Origin: Halocaridina rubra
Taxonomy: Eukaryota > Arthropoda > Malacostraca > Decapoda > Atyidae
Reading direction: 5' to 3'
DNA length: 64,000 nt
Assembly (NCBI GenBank): GCA_037179515.1
Contig: JAXCGZ010009478.1
Coordinates: 79,501-143,500 of the forward strand
In this document: positions 1-15,240 of the stretch, piece after piece
Numbering within the stretch: the stretch's first letter is position 1
Layout of the letters: each line of letters opens with the position of its first letter
Translations under genes and position numbers: made by a program
The notes under the pieces: generated by a model
Told to the model about the DNA's origin: nothing
The model's database searches: none
The model's input: only the letters and a program-made list of their open reading frames with translations

Positions 1-447
1 TTGTCGCAAAAATTAATTGTTGTGTTTTCTGGAATTTGTGCTATGTGGAACCTTGAACCAATAAATATGCACTGTGTTTTACTTTCGTTAATTAACAGCC
101 CAATTTCTTGAAAATAGGTTTTAATTTTTGGAGAAGAGGATAGGACCAAGTACTGATCCCTGTGGAACACCAAATGATACAGTTTTTGGCACAGAGATAA
201 TGTTGTTAAGACGTACAGACTGCTTACGATTAGATAGATACTCGCTAAACCAGCTTGGATCAATATTTAAGTTAGTACATTTACTTAATAATAGAATTAC
301 ATGGTTTACACTGTTGAAGGCTTTTGATAAGTCCAATAATACAAGCAGAGATATTTTTTTCATATATATATTATTACAGATACTATTTGCAACTTCAAGC
401 AGTGCAGTTTCCGTCGAGAGTTTCGGTCTGAAACCATGTATTCAATA
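1..447 (-). mobile_element. LINE reverse-transcriptase fragment with catalytic box deleted
   Basis: On the minus strand the sequence from about 447 reads HGFRPKLSTETALLEVAN, then LLDLSKAFNSVNH and GVPQGSVLGPILF, which are fingers and palm blocks of a non-LTR reverse transcriptase. At about 121 it jumps to a later block (GLLINESKTQCIFIGSR) in another frame. The F/YADD box that belongs between them is gone. The copy runs off the left end of the window. Confidence 0.8.
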
Positions 448-869
448 ATGATCCCTCAATTTCCATTCTATCGCTCTCATAGAGAATAGCTCTTTTACGT
501 TAATTTTAATAGCATTTGTTATTTCCTAATTTAAAACTAAATTTATATAATTCATATTAAATCATAATACAGCAATATTTATTGCATTATCAATATTTTA
601 TAGTATACTGTACTCAAATTGGGCTTGGCTCGATGTGATCAGTGCAATAATTCTGTAGTACTGCACAGTACAATAAAACCACTGAATTATGTGTACATTA
701 TTATAATAATTATTATTTATTATTATTATAACAATAATAAATATACTGTAAGCCACACAGGAGAGTATTGTACTGTACTTTATTTCTCACACATAGGCAT
801 ATGTATGTATGTATGTATTATCATTATTGTTAGAAGTAGTAGCAGTAGTAGTAGTAGTACTGGTGGCAG

Positions 870-909
<40 letters not shown>

Positions 910-1504
910 CAGCAGCAGCATTATTATTATTTTCATTATTAACATGATATGGCAAAGTTTATCTGCTGTGGTATTAGCATTACTATGGAATGGGATGCTT
1001 AAGCTGACTTTTTTTCTTTGTTGATCCTGCTTCTAAGAAAAATCAGTTTTGCTTCTTACAATGCCTTTTCCAAAAGGAATACTAAGTTATCCCTTGACCC
1101 TTTCCCTGCAAGCTGTCAACAAAATTAATTACATCTCAGTGTGGGGAGGGATGTTTGCCATACCTCAATGAAAAATTTTGTCCCGTTCCCCTAGACCTCT
1201 AACAGGCTACCGATTCCAAAGTACCTCAGTTTGTTAAAACATTGACTCTATGTACTCCTCTTCACTGCCACTTGAGGAAATGATGCGCATTTTGAAATTA
1301 TTATGATAAATACATGACACTTACTATTTACCCTCTGAGCAAAATCATTCCACAGACATTCCCACTGCAAATAAAGCGTTAATTATACTAATCTCTTCTT
1401 CAAGGAATTCTGGTTAGCCTACAAGGAATGTCCTCACCAAAAGATTGCAAACAACCTCCTTCTTGATATATATGTTACAATGACTAAAGAAATGAATATG
1501 TTCT
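448..1504. other. AT-rich stretch with short microsatellites, no gene seen
   Basis: It holds a TATTA-rich patch near 690-750 and the trinucleotide array listed separately. Frames here are low-complexity (Ile/Tyr or Ser runs). No splice-bounded coding signal was recognised. Confidence 0.6.
832..921. repeat. Trinucleotide microsatellite (AGT/TAG)n with AGC tail
   Basis: It is an interrupted run of AGT/GTA/AGC triplets. The Ser-only and Val-only frames over it are translation of the repeat. Confidence 0.9.
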
Positions 1505-1790
1505 CTATTCCTCCTTCTGTCTTCCCTAATTCTTTTAACTTATCTTCCTTCAAAAAGCTGATCTCTCGTCATCTCAGGGACTAGTCCTGCCATATCTCTA
1601 GGTCCTCAGGACTTCAACTATTCTTTCAGCCTGTCCTTTCCCTATTGTATATCACTCCCCTATTTCTCTATTTCTGCCTTGCCCTTAGCATTCTACTTTT
1701 TCTTCGTCTTAATGCTTCCTTCGTGCCCAGGCCGGATGAGGGTAATTTTCTTGCAAAAAATAAATAAATAAATAATTAAATAAAAACTGT
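1505..1790 (+). mobile_element. 5'-truncated LINE 3' end (same family as 61.0-63.4 kb)
   Basis: It matches the end of the ORF and the 3'UTR of the 61-63 kb LINE: a TTCCTCCTTCTGTCTTCC block, a stop after the CTTCAAAAAGC block, then TCGTGCCCAGGC. It ends in an (AAAT)n tail, as expected for a new 3' end of a retrotransposed copy. Confidence 0.78.
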
Positions 1791-1879
1791 TGAGGTCCAA
1801 ATAACGAGGGCATATTGAAGTAGGAAAGCATTGTTACATTCTCATTAACATCTCAAATTGATGGTGGACATTATATTTT

Positions 1880-2125
1880 CTATAATAAAAAATTGGTCAA
1901 CATATCTATTTTTCATTCCAAATGATGAATATATCGTCAACATACCAAGTGTCTTGGGGAAATATTTGCAATTATTTCACGCTTGAAGTATTCCATATAC
2001 AAATAGGTCAAAAGAGGACACAGAGGGGTACCATATTCATCCCAACACACAAATATTATCATTAAATGAAAAATATTGCTTGTTGTACCAAATGTAGTCA
2101 ACCAATTCATTTCTCTTACTTGCAA
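1880..2125 (-). mobile_element. Penelope-like element reverse-transcriptase remnant
   Basis: The minus strand reads YGTPLCPLLTYLYMEYFKRE, then after a one-base shift WYVDDIFIIW. The GxPLSPxLAxLYMEYFE and YVDD blocks are typical of Penelope-like reverse transcriptases. The flanks are degenerate and no ends were found. Confidence 0.6.
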
Positions 2126-2129
2126 CAGT

Positions 2130-3619
2130 TTTTCCAGAGGCGAATATTTTATTTTATAAACTTAAGGACATTATTAACTGGAATTCTGGTAATTAAAGTT
2201 CAACATCCAATACCTTCGGCATGGATTACATGTGATTCTGATAAGCTATCAAGTAGGGAACAGCCCCACAAAGCAATTAGCCAATTTGTTACAAGAAAGC
2301 CCCATAAGGTGTAATATAGGGATGTAAAGAGTACCCCATTTTTCTGGGGTCTCGTTAAAAGCCTCTAATGAATTGAAGAGGCATGGACAGTATTAGCACA
2401 GAGCTCGACTATGTACCTACCATTAAGCCAGGGTCCAAGGCCCCTCTCCAAACATGAGGCCCCAGTGATCTCCTAGTAATGATTGAATAAGCAAGAAGAT
2501 ATGTAGTAAATCATCAACCCCCTAATTAAATGCCCAGTTTAATCAGCATTGACATGAGACAGTAGCGTGAAAGGATAAGTATAATTCTATATATCTTTGT
2601 CATCCTCTCTTTCTCTGATTGACAAAATGAAGAAGCATCTTTAGCTTTTCTTCTCTCTCCCTCTCTTTCATTAGGGTACTCGAGCATGTTCGTAAATGCT
2701 ATCTCCACCCTCTCTCACTAATTGGTATGCACATGTGAATATACACGATGTAACTGTAAGAACTGCATTCGCGTAGGACATGACTGATCTCCTTAAATGT
2801 AACTGATTATAAAGATTAATAAACACTTGACAAACATAATTCATTCTTACTTTATTACATCTACGTCATGTTATTACGTGTATGGGTCTGTTGTCCAGAA
2901 ACACTGGGTATGCACATATCCACACACACATTTGGAACTAAACAAACGTTTATAAGTGATTTTCTCTCAAGAGAGAGCACTATCTCAAGAACTGCCTCCC
3001 AGACGCTGTTGGCCTGTACCTTGGAAATTTACTTAGCTTTTAACTAAATTATATTATCACTCCAAATTCAATCATATAATTGATGACACTTTGAATAATA
3101 GATACTTCGCAGATCAAAAAAGCGAGACCAAACATACGACTTACTGAGCTTAAGATCACTTGAGCCAAAAGATATTAACATTCCTTCTCGAGATATGCAG
3201 CTAAGAGTGGTCAAAATGTTAATGATATCAGTGTGCTCAAGTGATAGGCATAAAATAACAAAGTACTTGTGCTCCCAGATGTACATGTTGTTATCTTACA
3301 CATAATAGTTTATAGTACACAACATATGGAAAAATACACTAAAATGGTATATGTATATAAATTTGAATGCTTTCCAAGATATGACTTTAAAGCTTGAGAT
3401 TAAAGAAGAGTTTGTTCCTAAGGAACTAGTCAGTGAAAAGAAGTACAAAAAAACAAAGGAAACTGAAAATGGTGCAAAAAAGTTTGTCATCTCTCTCTCT
3501 TTTTCTCCCTCATCCTTTCACGGATTCCTAATATCAGTGGTTTCAGGTAACCAAGTGGGGTTTTGGAACTTTTCTAATGCATATATAGGTGGAATCACTG
3601 CGTACATACCTAACTGTGC
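2130..3619. other. No gene recognised
   Basis: Unique-looking AT-rich sequence. Open frames at 2066-2314, 3068-3286 and 3351-3623 have no recognisable motif and no consistent splice borders. Confidence 0.5.
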
Positions 3620-4243
3620 TTAAAGGAGAGAGCCCTATGCTCGTAACTCCCACTCTCCTGATTGGTTCCATTTTTATACTCAATGATACTGATCATATTT
3701 GTCATTAAAACTATGAATGCAGCCAGCAATGAATGCTTCCTTGCTTAGCATGTTCCAATTGTAAAATATTCTAACACTAAAAAAGTACTTCCATACATCC
3801 TGCAAAGAAGTTTTACAACAGTCTCTAGTTTTAGAGCCACTCATATAAAAATATTGTTCCTTGTTCACTCTCTCAACATTATAAAGCAATTCAAAAACCA
3901 TATCCCCCCCTCTTCCTTCCAGTTTCAAGTGATGGCAAGTCTAACTCCCTCAGCCTCTCCTCATAACTGAGATTGTGCATCTCTGTCACCAGTTTAGTAG
4001 CATGTCTTTGAACTTTTTCCAGTTTTTTTTACATGCCTTTTCAAATGCAGATTCCATAAGGGTGCTGCATTTTCAAGCTTTGGCCTCAAATAAGTTACAT
4101 AAATATTTCTGAACATTTCATTGTCCATGTGTCTGCAAGTCACCTTTACATTTGCCAAGAGAGTATATGCAGCCTTTACTAGACCATTTATATGCATTTC
4201 CGGAGATAAATCTGCTAATACATTTACCCCTAGGTCTCTCTTT
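3620..4243 (-). mobile_element. Degenerate CR1-like LINE 3' fragment
   Basis: The minus-strand frames give RDLGVNVLADLSPEMHINGL, NIYVTYLRPKLENAAPLWN and DVWKYFFSVRIFYNWNMLSK. These match the same blocks of the better-kept copy at 44.2-45.3 kb, but with frameshifts and gaps. The 5' side is cut at a (TG/CG)n tract. Confidence 0.78.
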
Positions 4244-4333
4244 CTGTGTGTGTGTGTGCGTGTGTGCGTGCGTGCGTGCGTGCGTGTGTGCGTGCGTGCG
4301 TGCGGCGTGCGTGCGTGCGTGCGTGTGTGTGTG
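4242..4333. repeat. (TG)n/(CG)n compound microsatellite
   Basis: Alternating purine-pyrimidine TGTG and TGCG units of about 90 bases that could form Z-DNA. They produce Thr-His-Ala-Arg and Cys-Val-Arg frames that are not genes. Confidence 0.92.
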
Positions 4334-4536
4334 CTCCACATCTTTCTTGGTCATTTGGTTCCCCAACACCAGCTTATACAAAACCTCTTTAAAGAACTTA
4401 AGTACTAGCATATAAATTATTCCAAACCTCCTGTATAAAGGTATTTCAATCATGCCTTGACTACTGCAGAGTATTGTACTTAAAACATTACATAAGGCAA
4501 TCAAAGTTTTATGTAACAACAGTTCAGTTGCATAGT

Positions 4537-4537
4537 C

Positions 4538-4594
<57 letters not shown>
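4537..4594. repeat. (AT)n microsatellite at the left end of a Tigger element
   Basis: A pure AT run that directly abuts the terminal inverted repeat beginning agtaacccctcac at 4595. Confidence 0.93.
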
Positions 4595-4598
<4 letters not shown>

Positions 4599-7481
4599 AC
4601 CCCTCACTATATCGCGGTTCACCTATCGCGATATCAGTGCATCACGGATTTTTTGGCGAGTTTTTTTTTTCTGGGTATATGTGAGAATATTAAAATATAA
4701 AAAAATAAAAATTATCAGCATTATCATTATTTTATTGAACTTTTTTTTTCATTATTTTATTGATAAAAAAATGTATTTCCCAGCCTAAGAATAATAAAAC
4801 AGTAAGAAATAGTAACTCTGTACCATAGAAAGTACGATACTGGTATCGGCGTTTTGGAAAACACAAAGGGTCACACCTATGTGAGCTAGCATTTATTAAA
4901 TTTCCAGTATTTTCATTATTTTATTGATAAAAAAAATTTATTTCTTAGCATAAGAATAATAAAACAGTAAAAAAATAGTAAAAAACATAAATACTCACAG
5001 TATTGCACCGTGTAAAATACGATACCGGTATCAGCGTTTCGGAAAACGAAAAGGGTCGCACCTACACGAGCATGTACATATTGAAATTTTCATTATTTTA
5101 TTGATAAAAAAAAGTATTTCCGAGCCTAAGAGTAATAAAACAGTAAAAAATAGTAAAAAACATAAATTTAAACATATAACTCACAGTATTGCACCATGTG
5201 AAATACTGTACGATAGTGTACACTGTATTGGTGTCTTGGAAAACGCAAAGGCTCGCACCTACATGAGATAGTTCATGGAATGCTATTGGCTGAAAGGGTG
5301 GGAGACGACGAATCACACAATTGTTTTTCTGTATGTTCTGTATCATGGGGTCTGCTTGGCTTTTTGATTGAAGTTTGGTTCTCCCCCCATCTTCCATTGT
5401 CTCGCCTCACTCATTCAGTCTAACTCACATGTGCGCCGTTCACGTTGTGCTTGTGATTTTTTTTACTCACGTATTTCAACCTTTGCAATGCCTCCCAAGC
5501 GTTCTTCATCTTCTAAGGCTTCTGGCAGTGAGCCTAAGCAGCAAAGGAAGATGTTAACCATAACAGATAAGGTAAAACTGTTAGATATGCTGAAAGAAGG
5601 ACGAAGGTTTGCAGATGTCGGCCACCATTTTGGCCTCAACAAATCTACTCTATGCTACATCAAAAATGACAAGGCAAATATCAGGAAAACAGCGACTATT
5701 TCATTTAGTAAAACAGTGAAGAGGGTCGTAACACCCCGCAATAAGATAATAGTGCAGATGGAATCTGCTTTGGCCCTGTGGATTGCTGATTGCAGAAAGA
5801 AGAAATCAGCATAGACACCAATATCATACAAACAAAGGCGAAAAAGCTGTACGATACATTCGCCTGAAACGAACCCGACGACAACAGTGGCGACCATGGA
5901 GAGGAGGAGAGAGAAGATATCGACGACCCACAACCAGGACCCTCTAGCGATTCTCCACCGCGGAAACAATCGTTAGTGGCAAGCAAGGGATGGGTCGCCA
6001 AATTTAAAAAACGCTATGGCCTACAGAGCGTTTCGGTTTATGGCGAAGCTGCCTCTGCAGATACATTTGTAGCTGAAGATTATGTGAACAACGATTTTAA
6101 GAAAATTATCGCCGAAGGGGAATATGCTCCTGAGCAAGTGTTTAACATGGATGAGACTGGGTTATTTTGGAAGAGAATGCCGTCTCAGATTTTTCTCTTC
6201 TCATCATGTGCGGGAATGCTGCAGGCTTCATGTTAAAGCCCGGGCTTACCTACAAGTCGAAGAACCCTAGGGCTTTGAAGAATAAAAATAAGAATCTGCT
6301 GCCAGTGTATTGGATGCATAACCCTAAGGCCTGGATCACGAAAAGGCTCACATCGGACTGGTTTCACCAATGCTTTATCCCTCAGGTCAAAATTTATCTT
6401 GCAGAAAAAGGCCTTGAATTTAAAGTCCTTCTTTCGATGAATAATGCTGGTGGCCACGCAACTAATCTCGAATATGACGGTGTTCAAGTAGAGTTCCTGT
6501 CACCGAATACGACATCACTGATTCAGTCTATGGATTAAGGCGTTATTCGTGCGTTCAAGGCCCTCTACACAAGAAATGCCCTGCCAAACCTGGTTGACTC
6601 CATGAATGCGGACAAAGAATTTTCAATCAAGACTTACTGGCATAATTACACGATTGCTACATGCCTTCAAAATATTCAGAATCCAATCAAAGAGATGAAC
6701 CCAGCCACAATCAATGCCAGCTGGAAGATATTGTGGCCCGAAGTCATCTACGTCTACAAGGGATTCGCTCCTGACGCAGTCCATAACTCGGCAGTTGCAA
6801 AAGCTGTGAAGTTGGCTGCATTGCTAGGAGGAGAAGGCTCTAAGGATATGACTCAAGAAGCGTGAATGAACTGATCGACTGCCATTCGCAGCCTTTGACT
6901 GATGAAGACTTGGAGGAAATGACAAAATCAGCGAGCGAAGAAGAGGAAGAACAACCAGAGGACATGCACTAAGAAATCGAAGAACATGGCCTTACACTCG
7001 AACGTCTGGCAGTCATGTATGAACACGTGAAAGCAGTCCAACAACTCTCGCAAGAACATGACGATAATATGGTTCGTTCGGTGACCTTCTGCAATCTTCT
7101 CGACAATGCCATGATTCCTTACAAGACCATCTTCCAACAAAAGAAGAAACAGAGACAGCAACTTCCCATTACCATGTTCTTCTCTCACAAAGAGCAGCCG
7201 TAAAGCTGTCAATGGCTGTGGAATAATTTCCTATGGAGTCTATACACGTCATCACCACCTCATTCATGGTAAATTTACCTATCACGTTCATATAAATTTA
7301 CGCTTGCATGCTGTTATTTATAAAGTAAAGGGTGGTTTTTTAACAGTGCAGGGAGGGTTTATACAGTAAAGGTAAAAATAAATGTAATATACCTATGTAT
7401 ATAGAGTGATCCTACTTAGCGGAAATTCACCTATCGCAGCCGTCCCGAAACCGAACCCCCGCAATAAACGAGGGGTTACTG
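4595..7481 (+). mobile_element. Tigger/pogo-family DNA transposon, near full length, inactivated
   Basis: The left end agtaacccctcac and right end gaggggttactg are inverted repeats, with TA on both sides. The transposase starts MPPKRSSSSK at 5488, followed by a CENP-B/Psq-type HTH (KVKLLDMLKEGRRFADVG), VASKGWVAKFKKRYG, and the DDE catalytic region. It ends at TAA 7201-7203. The first catalytic block NMDETGLFWKRMP is intact. The second reads SMNNAGGH where relatives have DNAGGH, so the aspartate is lost. The third reads SLIQSMD followed at once by TAA. Frameshifts near 5805 and 6180 and other stops also break the ORF. One copy of the roughly 160-bp subterminal unit (7.24-7.37 kb) precedes the right end. 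Confidence 0.88.
5488..7203 (+). pseudogene. Tigger transposase pseudogene
   Basis: It reads in several frames: HTH 5488-5811, linker and first Asp block about 5815-6190, central core 6218-6535, and C-terminal part 6539-7203. The order of blocks matches JRK/Tigger-type DDE transposases. At least two frameshifts and several in-frame stops are present, so no full protein can be made. Confidence 0.82.
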
Positions 7482-10966
<3,485 letters not shown>

Positions 10967-11047
10967 ACCTCGCTATTTACGCACGCAAGAAAAAGCGGAA
11001 CAAAAAAATGTGCTTCTGTCACTCTTCCCCCAGCATGAACCCCACCT

Positions 11048-11247
11048 TTCTTTCCGGTTTTACGTCACGGATTCCCTTATCAACCAAGGGCTAGGACGGT
11101 CGCCTCCTTGCGAAGGACTTGTTTTGGCAGATGTAATCCTTACGCTGAGTGCATGCCTTTGCTAACCTCAGACCGTGACGGGGCGCGAACCCTCGACCTG
11201 ACGCCTCAGAGTCGGAGACGCTACCGACTGAGCCACGGCGACTACCT
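11048..11247 (-). mobile_element. tRNA-derived SINE (family A), 200 bp, with target duplications
   Basis: The tRNA-like head is on the minus strand, with an A-box-like TGGCTCAGTCGG and a B-box-like GAGGGTTCGCGCC. The body then runs towards 11048. A 15-base direct repeat gcatgaaccccacct flanks it at 11033-11047 and 11248-11262. Copies with the same layout are at 29.3, 32.2, 41.4 and 43.5 kb. Confidence 0.9.
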
Positions 11248-11343
11248 GCATGAACCCCACCTACACATACAAAATGGGATTTTCACCCTAATTGGAGTGA
11301 TTTTCCACATAAGTCATTGTTGTACTAGTAAAGCAATGATTTA

Positions 11344-11449
<106 letters not shown>

Positions 11450-13384
11450 CAGTGTTACCCCGGTTACTCGCGCTTCTTGGTTCTCGTTCTCACTTTATCG
11501 CGGTTTTTGGGGGGATAAATTATTATTTTATTTTATGGGTATACGCAAAGATATTAAAATATTGAAAAAAAAAACATTTTCAGTATTTTCATTTTTTTTT
11601 TAATTTACGTTGCATGCTGTTATTTATAACGTAAAGGGTGTTTTTTTAACAGTGCAGGGAGGGTTTATACAGCTCGTAAAAGAAAAAATAATTGTAAATG
11701 AGTATGTGTCACGTCATTATCACCTCATTCACCGTAATTAAATCTATCACTTTCATAAATATTTACGTTGCTTGCTGTTATTTATAATGTAAAGGGTGTT
11801 TCTTTAACAGTGCAGGGAGGGTTTATACAGTACGTAAACGAAAAAATAATTGTAAATGAGTATGTATGTCACGTCATTATCACCTCATTCACCATAATTT
11901 TATCTATCACTTTCAAAAAAATTTACGTTGCTTGCTGTTATTTATAATGTAAAGGGTGTTTTTGTAACAGTGCAGGGAGGGTTTATACAGTACGTAAACA
12001 AAAAAATAATTGTAAATGAGTATGTATGTCACGTCATTATCACCTCATTCACCGTAATTTTATCTATCACTTTCATAAAAATTTACGTTGCTTGCGGTTA
12101 TTTATAATGTAAAGGGTGTTTTTGTAACAGTGCAGGGAGGGTTTATACAGTACGTAAACGAAAAAAAAATTGTAAATGAGTATGTATGTCACGTCATTAT
12201 CACCTCATTCACCGTAATTTTATCTATCACTTTCATAAAAATTTACGTTGCTTGCTGTTATTTATAATGTAAAGGGTGTTTTTTTAACAGTGCAGGGAGG
12301 GTTTATACAGTACGTAAACGAAAAAATAATTGTAAATGAGTATGTATGTCACGTCATTATCACCTCATTCACCGTAATTTTATCTATCACTTTCATAAAA
12401 ATTTACGTTGCTTGCTGTTATTTATAATGTAAAGGGTGTTTTTGTAACAGTGCAGGGAGGGTTTATACAGTACGTAAACGAAAAAATAATTGTAAATGAG
12501 TATGTATGTCACGTCATTATCACCTCATTCACCGTAATTTTATCCATCACTTTCATAAAAATTTACGTTGCTTCTGTTATTTATAATGTAAAGGGTGTTT
12601 TTTTAACAGTGCAGGGAGGGTTTATACAGTACGTAAACGAAAAAATAATTGTAAATGAGTATGTATGTCACATCATTATCACCTCATTCACCGTAATTTT
12701 ATCTATCACTTTCAAAAAAATTTACGTTGCTTGCTGTTATTTATAATGTAAAGGGTGTTTTTTTAACAGTGCAGGGAGGGTTTATACAGTACGTAAACGA
12801 AAAAATAATTGTAAATGAGTATGTATTTCACGTCATTATCACCTCATTCACCGTAATTTTATCTATCACTTTCATTAAAATTTACGTTGCTTGCTGTTAT
12901 TTATAATGTAAAGGGTGTTTTTTCAACAGTGCAGGGAGGGTTTATACAGTACGTAAACGAAAAAATAATTGTAAATGAGTATGTATGTCACGTCATCATC
13001 ACATTCACGGTAAGTTTTCCTATCACTTTCATAAAAATTTACGTTGCTTGCTGTTATCTATAATGTTAAGGGTGTTTTTTTTAACAGTGCAGGGAGGGTT
13101 AATACAGTACGTAAACGAAAAAATAATTGTAAATGATATGTATGTCACGTCATTATAACCTCATTCACTGTAATTTTATCAATCACTTTCATAAAAATTT
13201 ACGTTGCTTGCTGTTATTTATAATGAAAAGGGTGTTTTTTTAACAGTGCAGGGAGGGTTTATACAGTGCAAACGTAAAAATATATTTAAATATCTATGTA
13301 CATACAGGCGGATCCTACTTCGCGGATTTCCTGGTTTGCGGCGGGTCCCGGAACCGAACTACCGCGATAAGTGAGGCAACACTG
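11450..13384 (+). mobile_element. Non-autonomous Tigger-family element carrying an 11-unit tandem array
   Basis: The left end cagtgttaccccggtta and right end gataagtgaggcaacactg share the terminal motif of the neighbouring elements and sit in TA-rich DNA. The left 150 bases match the 5' region of the full-length element (a gggtatacgc block, then the TTTTCAGTATTTTC motif). The rest is almost entirely 160-bp tandem units. No transposase sequence remains. Confidence 0.82.
11600..13270 (+). repeat. Satellite-like tandem array, about 11 units of 157-160 bp
   Basis: The motif agtgcagggagggtt recurs at 11651, 11809, 11969, 12129, 12289, 12449, 12608, 12768, 12928, 13086 and 13245, a steady 158-160 base period. 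Each unit contains a TAAAGGGTG block, the AGTGCAGGGAGGG block, GTAAATGAGTATG, and CACCTCATTCACCG. The unit equals the single subterminal segment of the full-length Tigger element at about 7.24-7.37 kb. Confidence 0.93.
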
Positions 13385-13516
<132 letters not shown>

Positions 13517-14041
13517 TAATCCCTCGCTATATCGCAATTCACCTACCGTGAATTCAGTGCATAGCATTTTTTTGGGCGAGCTTTTTTTTGTTTTTTCTGG
13601 GTATATGCGAGAATCCACGATATGTGGAAATATTAAAATTTTCAGTAATCTCATTATTTAATCGAAAAAAAATTTTGTTTCATTATTTTATTGATAAAAT
13701 AAAGTATTTCCCAGCCTAAGAATGATAAAACAGTAAAAAGTAATAAAAAACATATCTGCACCATATAAAATACCATACCAGTATCAGCGTTTTGGAAAAC
13801 GCAAAGGGTCGCACCTACATGAGATAGTACATATTAAAATTTCCAGTATTTTCATTATTTTATTGATAAAAAAAAGTATTTCCTACCCAAAGAATAGTAA
13901 AACAGTAAAAATTAGTAAAAAACATAAATTTAAACATGTAACTCACAGTATCGCACCACATAAAATACGATACCAGTTTCGGCATTTCGGAAATCGAAAT
14001 AGGTCGCACCTACGTGAGATAGTACATATTAAAATTTCCAG

Positions 14042-15149
14042 TGCATGGTCGAGGTTTGAGAATGGTAGATGGGGATGATAACGAGTGGGAGCTGAATAAG
14101 TTGCTGTTTGCAGATGATACTGTGGTGGTGGCAGATTCAGAGGAGAAGCTGTGTCAGTTAGTGTCAGAATTTGGAATAGTGTGTGAGAGAAGGAAGTTGC
14201 GAGTGAATGTGGGAAGAAGTAAGGTTATGAGGTGTACAAGACATGAGGATGGTACTGGATTGAATGTTATGTTGAATGGAGAGACACTTGAGGAAGTTGA
14301 TCAGTTTAAATACTTAGGCTCGGTAATAGCTGCAAATGGTGGAGTGGAAGCAGATGTGCGTCACAGAGTGAATGAAGGATGTAAAGTGTTGGGTGCGTTG
14401 AAAGGAGTGATGAAGAATAGAGGGTTGGAAATGAATGTTAAGAAAGTTTTGTACGAGAAAGTGGTTGTGCCAATTGTGATGTATGGATCAGAGTTATGGG
14501 GTATGAAAGTACATGAGAGATGGAAACTGAATGTGTTTGAGATGAAATGCCTGAGGAGCATGATTAGTGTATCTCGGTTGGATAGGGTTAGGAATGAAGT
14601 GGTGAGAGCAAAAACGGGTGTGAGGAGGGAATTTGCACACAGAGGAGATATGAATGTTCTGAGATGGTATGGCCATGTGGAAAGGATGGACGATGAAAAA
14701 CTGCTGAAAAAGGTGATGAATGCGAGAGTTGATGGGAGAAATGCTAGAGGGAGGCCTAGGTTTGGGTGGATGGATGGAGTAAAGAGAGCCATGAATGATA
14801 GGAGGATGGATGTGAGGGAAGCAAGTGAGCGTGCTAGGAATAGGAATGAGTGGCGAGCGATTGTGGCGCAGCTCTGATGGGCATCTGCTGTTACCATGGG
14901 GTTGCATCTTACAGAGGTAGCCCTGTGGTACGGGCAGTAGGGGAGTTAGCTTTTATGAAGCGACACAGGTTGTGGAAGAGCCGGGAGGATGGGCTGTGGC
15001 ACTCCAGCAGTGCCATCTGAACGGTTGCTAGCTCCCTCGTCTTTCCCCATAGAGCAAAGTAATCCCCTTATTTTTCTTTTTTCTTTTTTTTGTCGGCTAT
15101 CCTCCAAATTGGGAGAGACAGCCAAGGTAGATAAGATAAAAATATATAA
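14042..15149 (+). mobile_element. RTE-like LINE, 5'-truncated, inserted in the Tigger element
   Basis: It is open from the start to TGA at 14875-14877 and encodes about 277 residues, from just before the catalytic box (LLFADDTVVVADSEEKL) to the C-terminus (RWYGHVERMDDEKLLKKV, RGRPRFGWMDGVKRAM). A 3'UTR follows. An 11-base direct repeat aaatttccagt (14032-14042 and 15150-15160) flanks it as a target duplication. The reading frame from the truncation point is uninterrupted, so it is a fairly young insertion. Confidence 0.85.
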
Positions 15150-15160
15150 AAATTTCCAGT

Positions 15161-15240
15161 TTGGTTTCGGTTTTACGTCACGAACTCCCTTTTCAACTAA
15201 GGGCTAGGACGGTTGCCATTTTGCGAAGGACTTGTTTTAA
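15161..15240 (-). mobile_element. Partial SINE (family A), 3' body only
   Basis: cggttttacgtcacgaactc through ggacttgttt matches the tRNA-distal half of the 200-bp SINE; the tRNA head is absent. It lies between the second and third copies of aaatttccagt (15150 and 15249). Confidence 0.72.

Noticed and set aside
3351..3623. 90-codon plus-strand ORF
   Set aside because: It has no recognisable domain, splice borders or neighbours that would support a gene.
4118..4519. Thr-His-Ala-Arg-rich ORF of 133 codons
   Set aside because: It runs through the (TG/CG)n tract into the LINE fragment and is a repeat artefact.
11600..13270. CRISPR-like regular repeat array
   Set aside because: The whole 160-base unit is conserved with no variable spacers, the host is eukaryotic, and transposon ends bracket the array.
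14361..14907. Two long minus-strand ORFs (178 and 137 codons)
   Set aside because: They are antisense shadows of the RTE-like LINE ORF, which has clear reverse-transcriptase motifs.
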